The translations under genes and the position numbers were made by a program. Under the pieces are notes generated by a model that was given only the letters and a program-made list of their open reading frames with translations, was not told the DNA's origin and did not search any database. A DNA stretch of 8,494 nt from CAZNNH01 sp964574335 (GTDB lineage: Bacteria > Acidobacteriota > Vicinamibacteria > Fen-336): contig CAZNNH010000227.1 of the NCBI GenBank assembly GCA_964574335.1, forward strand, positions 1 through 8,494, written 5' to 3'. This document shows positions 6,996-8,494 of the stretch, in pieces. How positions within the stretch are numbered: position 1 is the stretch's first letter; every line of letters begins with the position of its first letter.

Positions 6996-7004
6996 TGATA
7001 GGTT
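6996..7004 (+). promoter_or_regulatory. extended -10 promoter, probably giving a leaderless nuclease mRNA
   Basis: TGATAGGTT matches an extended -10 (TGn-TAnnnT). Six bases separate it from the GTG at 7011, so the expected transcript start falls on the start codon itself. There is no Shine-Dalgarno sequence in that space and no clear -35. Confidence 0.5.
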
Positions 7005-7010
7005 CCGAGC

Positions 7011-7883
7011 GTGGCCCTCGACTTCTCCTGGTCCCTCTCCCGGCACGACACCTTCATGACCTGCAGGCGCCGCTACTACTACGCCTACTACGCGGCCCAG
7101 GACGACCCGGAGGTGGCGCGCCTCAAGCGCCTCTCGGCGCTGCCGCTGTGGGCGGGCAGCGTGGTCCACGAGACGATCGAGGAGCTGCTCCAGTCCCCGA
7201 ACCCTGTCCCGGGACCCGACCAGCAGGAGGCGATCGTGCGGGCCGCCGTCCACGGCCGCATGAAGGGCGATTTCGAAGGCAGCGCCGCCGGGGAGAGCGG
7301 CTTCCGGCTCTTCGAGCACGAGTACGGTGTCCCGATCGAGCAGGAGGACAAGAAGATCGCGGTGGGCACGGTGCAGCGCTGCCTGCGCCACTTCTTCCAC
7401 AGCGCGACGCTCCAGGCCGCGGTGGCCGCGGGACGAGAGCGCTGGCTGAGCCTCGAGGACCTGGTGTCGTATCGTCTCGGCGACGTGCCTGTGTTCCTGC
7501 GCATGGACCTGGCCTTCCGGGACCCGGACGGCACGGTGGTGATCGTGGACTGGAAGAGCGGTCGAGGCGAGGGCCGCTTCAACGACGTGCAGCTCGCCGG
7601 CTACGCCCTCTACGCCTCCGGGGTGGGCTGGGTCGAGGAGCCGGACCAGCTCGTCACCGAGCTCGTCTACCTGGTGATCCCCCGCCACGTGCGGCGCCGC
7701 GTCGACGGGCGGAAGCTGGACAGCGCTCGCGACTTCATCCGCAAGAGCGCGGCCAACATGCGGTCGTTGCTCGTCGATCCGGTGGCCAACTCCGCCCGCC
7801 TCGAGGACTTCCCCATGATCGACCGGCCCCGGATCTGCCGCCGCTGCAACTTCCGGCGCCTCTGCTTCCCTCGGGAGATGTGA
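7011..7883 (+). CDS. RecB/Cas4-like PD-(D/E)XK nuclease with Fe-S cysteines
   Basis: A 290-residue protein of the PD-(D/E)XK nuclease superfamily, closest in pattern to RecB C-terminal and Cas4/AddB-type domains. The N-terminal signature Ser-x-Ser...Phe-x-x-Cys (Cys18) is followed by aromatic residues (RYYYAYY). His53 (VVHE) is the upstream active-site histidine. Asp166 (RMDLAF) and Asp180-Trp-Lys182 (VDWKSG) form the metal-binding core. Gln194 and Tyr198 (QLAGYALY) make the QxxxY motif. Three C-terminal cysteines, Cys276, Cys279 and Cys285, together with Cys18, fit the 4Fe-4S staple known from this group. The expected activity is DNA cleavage, probably of single-stranded or end-bearing DNA, in repair. 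No CRISPR array, cas gene or helicase is nearby, so calling it Cas4 would go too far. The GTG start is preceded by a -10 at leaderless spacing and no ribosome site. It converges on the PIN gene. Confidence 0.9.
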   Translation: MALDFSWSLSRHDTFMTCRRRYYYAYYAAQDDPEVARLKRLSALPLWAGSVVHETIEELLQSPNPVPGPDQQEAIVRAAVHGRMKGDFEGSAAGESGFRLFEHEYGVPIEQEDKKIAVGTVQRCLRHFFHSATLQAAVAAGRERWLSLEDLVSYRLGDVPVFLRMDLAFRDPDGTVVIVDWKSGRGEGRFNDVQLAGYALYASGVGWVEEPDQLVTELVYLVIPRHVRRRVDGRKLDSARDFIRKSAANMRSLLVDPVANSARLEDFPMIDRPRICRRCNFRRLCFPREM

Positions 7884-7949
7884 ATCGAGGGGCGCGGGAA
7901 CAGACGGTCGAAGCAGGGATGTCACCAGGTGATGCTGTGATACCAGGAC

Positions 7950-7980
7950 GCGCGACGGCTGAGTGAAGACGCCGTCGCGC
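7950..7980. terminator. bidirectional hairpin between nuclease and PIN gene
   Basis: GCGCGACGGC (7950-7959) and GCCGTCGCGC (7971-7980) form a perfect 10-bp GC-rich stem with an 11-base loop. It lies in the 149-bp gap between converging genes. No T-run follows on either strand. The rest of this gap holds only a small TCACC-A-GGTGA palindrome (7922-7932) and no gene that I can support. Confidence 0.65.
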
Positions 7981-8032
7981 CGGGTAGCCCTCCGAGCGGT
8001 TCCACTCGACGAGGCCGATCTCGATCCGTTTC

Positions 8033-8486
8033 TCAGAGCTCCAGATCGAGGAAGCGCTCCCAGGCCGCTCGTGGCGACAGGACGGTCACTGGCCCCCCGG
8101 CAAGCCGCCGGGAAGTGCCTGAGATTTCCGGTGACGACCGTCGCCGGAGGGGTGCGATGGGCGACCTCCAGGAAGATCACGTCATCGTCGTCGGGGGGAG
8201 ATCGATGGGCCCACGGCGTGGCGGTGACGTGCTCCTGGAACTGCAAGATGGCCAGGAACGCCTCCCGCCGCGCTGGTTCGATTCCCAGCCTGGGCCGCCC
8301 CAGCACCTCGCGGTACTCGAGCTCGACCCGGTCGTCGAGGCCGAGTCGCAGCCGCCACCCCAGAAGCAGGTCAATGAGTCGTCCCGGTGGCCCCAACGGC
8401 GACAGCAGACCTGATACCAGGACGTTCGTGTCTAGCACCCACTCCGTGTCCTCCGGAGTCGCCGGCCGTCTCGCGCAACGCGTCAC
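8033..8486 (-). pseudogene. VapC-like PIN-domain toxin, frameshifted in a G6 tract
   Basis: The start is a PIN-domain ribonuclease of the putative toxin family: VLDTNVLVSGLL (Asp19, Asn21) and LEYREVLGRPRLG (Glu57, Glu60), then DDDD at 99-102, FLEVA (Glu107), and TGNLRHFP (119-126). These are the acidic metal-site residues and the family-typical Thr-Gly-Asn. The reading frame then runs off into unrelated sequence. In the next frame, directly after a run of six G (minus strand; 8093-8098), the expected ending VTVLSPRAAWERF appears and closes with TGA at 8033-8035. Removing one base gives a normal protein of 150 residues, so a single insertion in the G-tract explains it. Whether this is a true mutation, slippage or a sequencing error is open. 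The GTG start at 8486 overlaps an upstream TGA as GTGA, as in antitoxin-toxin operons. With the frame restored, the function would be RNA cleavage, held in check by a cognate antitoxin. Confidence 0.78.
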
Positions 8487-8494
8487 GGCCGCAT
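8483..8494 (-). CDS. possible 3' end of an upstream antitoxin gene
   Basis: Only the last three codons and a TGA stop could lie in the window. The TGA at 8485-8483 overlaps the PIN gene GTG start (8486-8484) as GTGA, the usual coupling of antitoxin to toxin. No protein family can be recognised from so few residues; the call rests on context alone. Confidence 0.25.
   Translation of the reverse strand: MRP

Noticed and set aside
7011..7883. Calling the nuclease a CRISPR-associated Cas4
   Set aside because: The motifs are shared by RecB, AddB and many solo nucleases, and there is no repeat-spacer array or other cas gene in the window.
6756..8032. Continuation of the PIN frame into a 576-residue minus-strand open frame
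   Set aside because: After the G6 tract this frame is antisense to the nuclease and kinase genes and has no recognisable domain. The real C-terminus of the PIN protein is in the neighbouring frame and ends at 8033.
7938..8424. 13-base direct repeat TGATACCAGGACG at 7938-7950 and 8412-8424
   Set aside because: One copy is inside PIN coding sequence and the other in the intergenic gap. A 13-base match in 8.5 kb of biased sequence is expected about once by chance, and no mobile element or target-site features lie between them.

Overview
This is a very GC-rich, densely packed bacterial chromosomal segment. The mix suggests an uncultured deltaproteobacterial or myxobacterial-type lineage: a Hanks-type Ser/Thr kinase fused to a receiver domain, a multidomain class III cyclase with FHA and GAF domains, and a secreted beta-helix protein. 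That placement is an inference from gene content, not from a marker gene. I see no rRNA, tRNA, CRISPR array, insertion sequence or phage gene.

Layout, left to right: (1) a minus-strand exported right-handed beta-helix protein (1-1398); (2) a plus-strand metallophosphoesterase (about 1516-2628) divergent from it, sharing a short two-promoter gap; (3) a plus-strand classical short-chain dehydrogenase (2676-3527); (4) a minus-strand FHA-GAF-nucleotide cyclase (3571-5361), convergent with the dehydrogenase, with a hairpin between them; (5) a divergent plus-strand receiver-Ser/Thr kinase fusion (5522-6967) across a 160-bp promoter region; (6) a plus-strand RecB/Cas4-like PD-(D/E)XK nuclease with a four-cysteine iron-sulphur signature (7011-7883), apparently read from a leaderless mRNA; (7) a minus-strand VapC-like PIN toxin gene (8033-8486) with one frameshift in a G6 tract, convergent with the nuclease across a perfect hairpin. 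At the right edge a GTGA overlap hints at an upstream antitoxin cut off by the window.

The most interesting part is the centre, 3571-6967. A kinase that could be controlled by phosphorelay (receiver domain) lies head-to-head with a cyclase carrying a phosphothreonine-binding FHA domain. The kinase tail carries a Thr-Glu-Val-Leu motif of the kind FHA domains can bind, and an inverted 9-bp repeat marks the shared promoter region. A plausible model is a relay from phosphotransfer to Ser/Thr phosphorylation to cyclic nucleotide signalling. The domains are visible; the wiring is inference.

Many long open frames on the opposite strand (for example 280-1515 plus, 3613-5361 plus, 6756-8032 minus) are by-products of high GC and are not annotated as genes.
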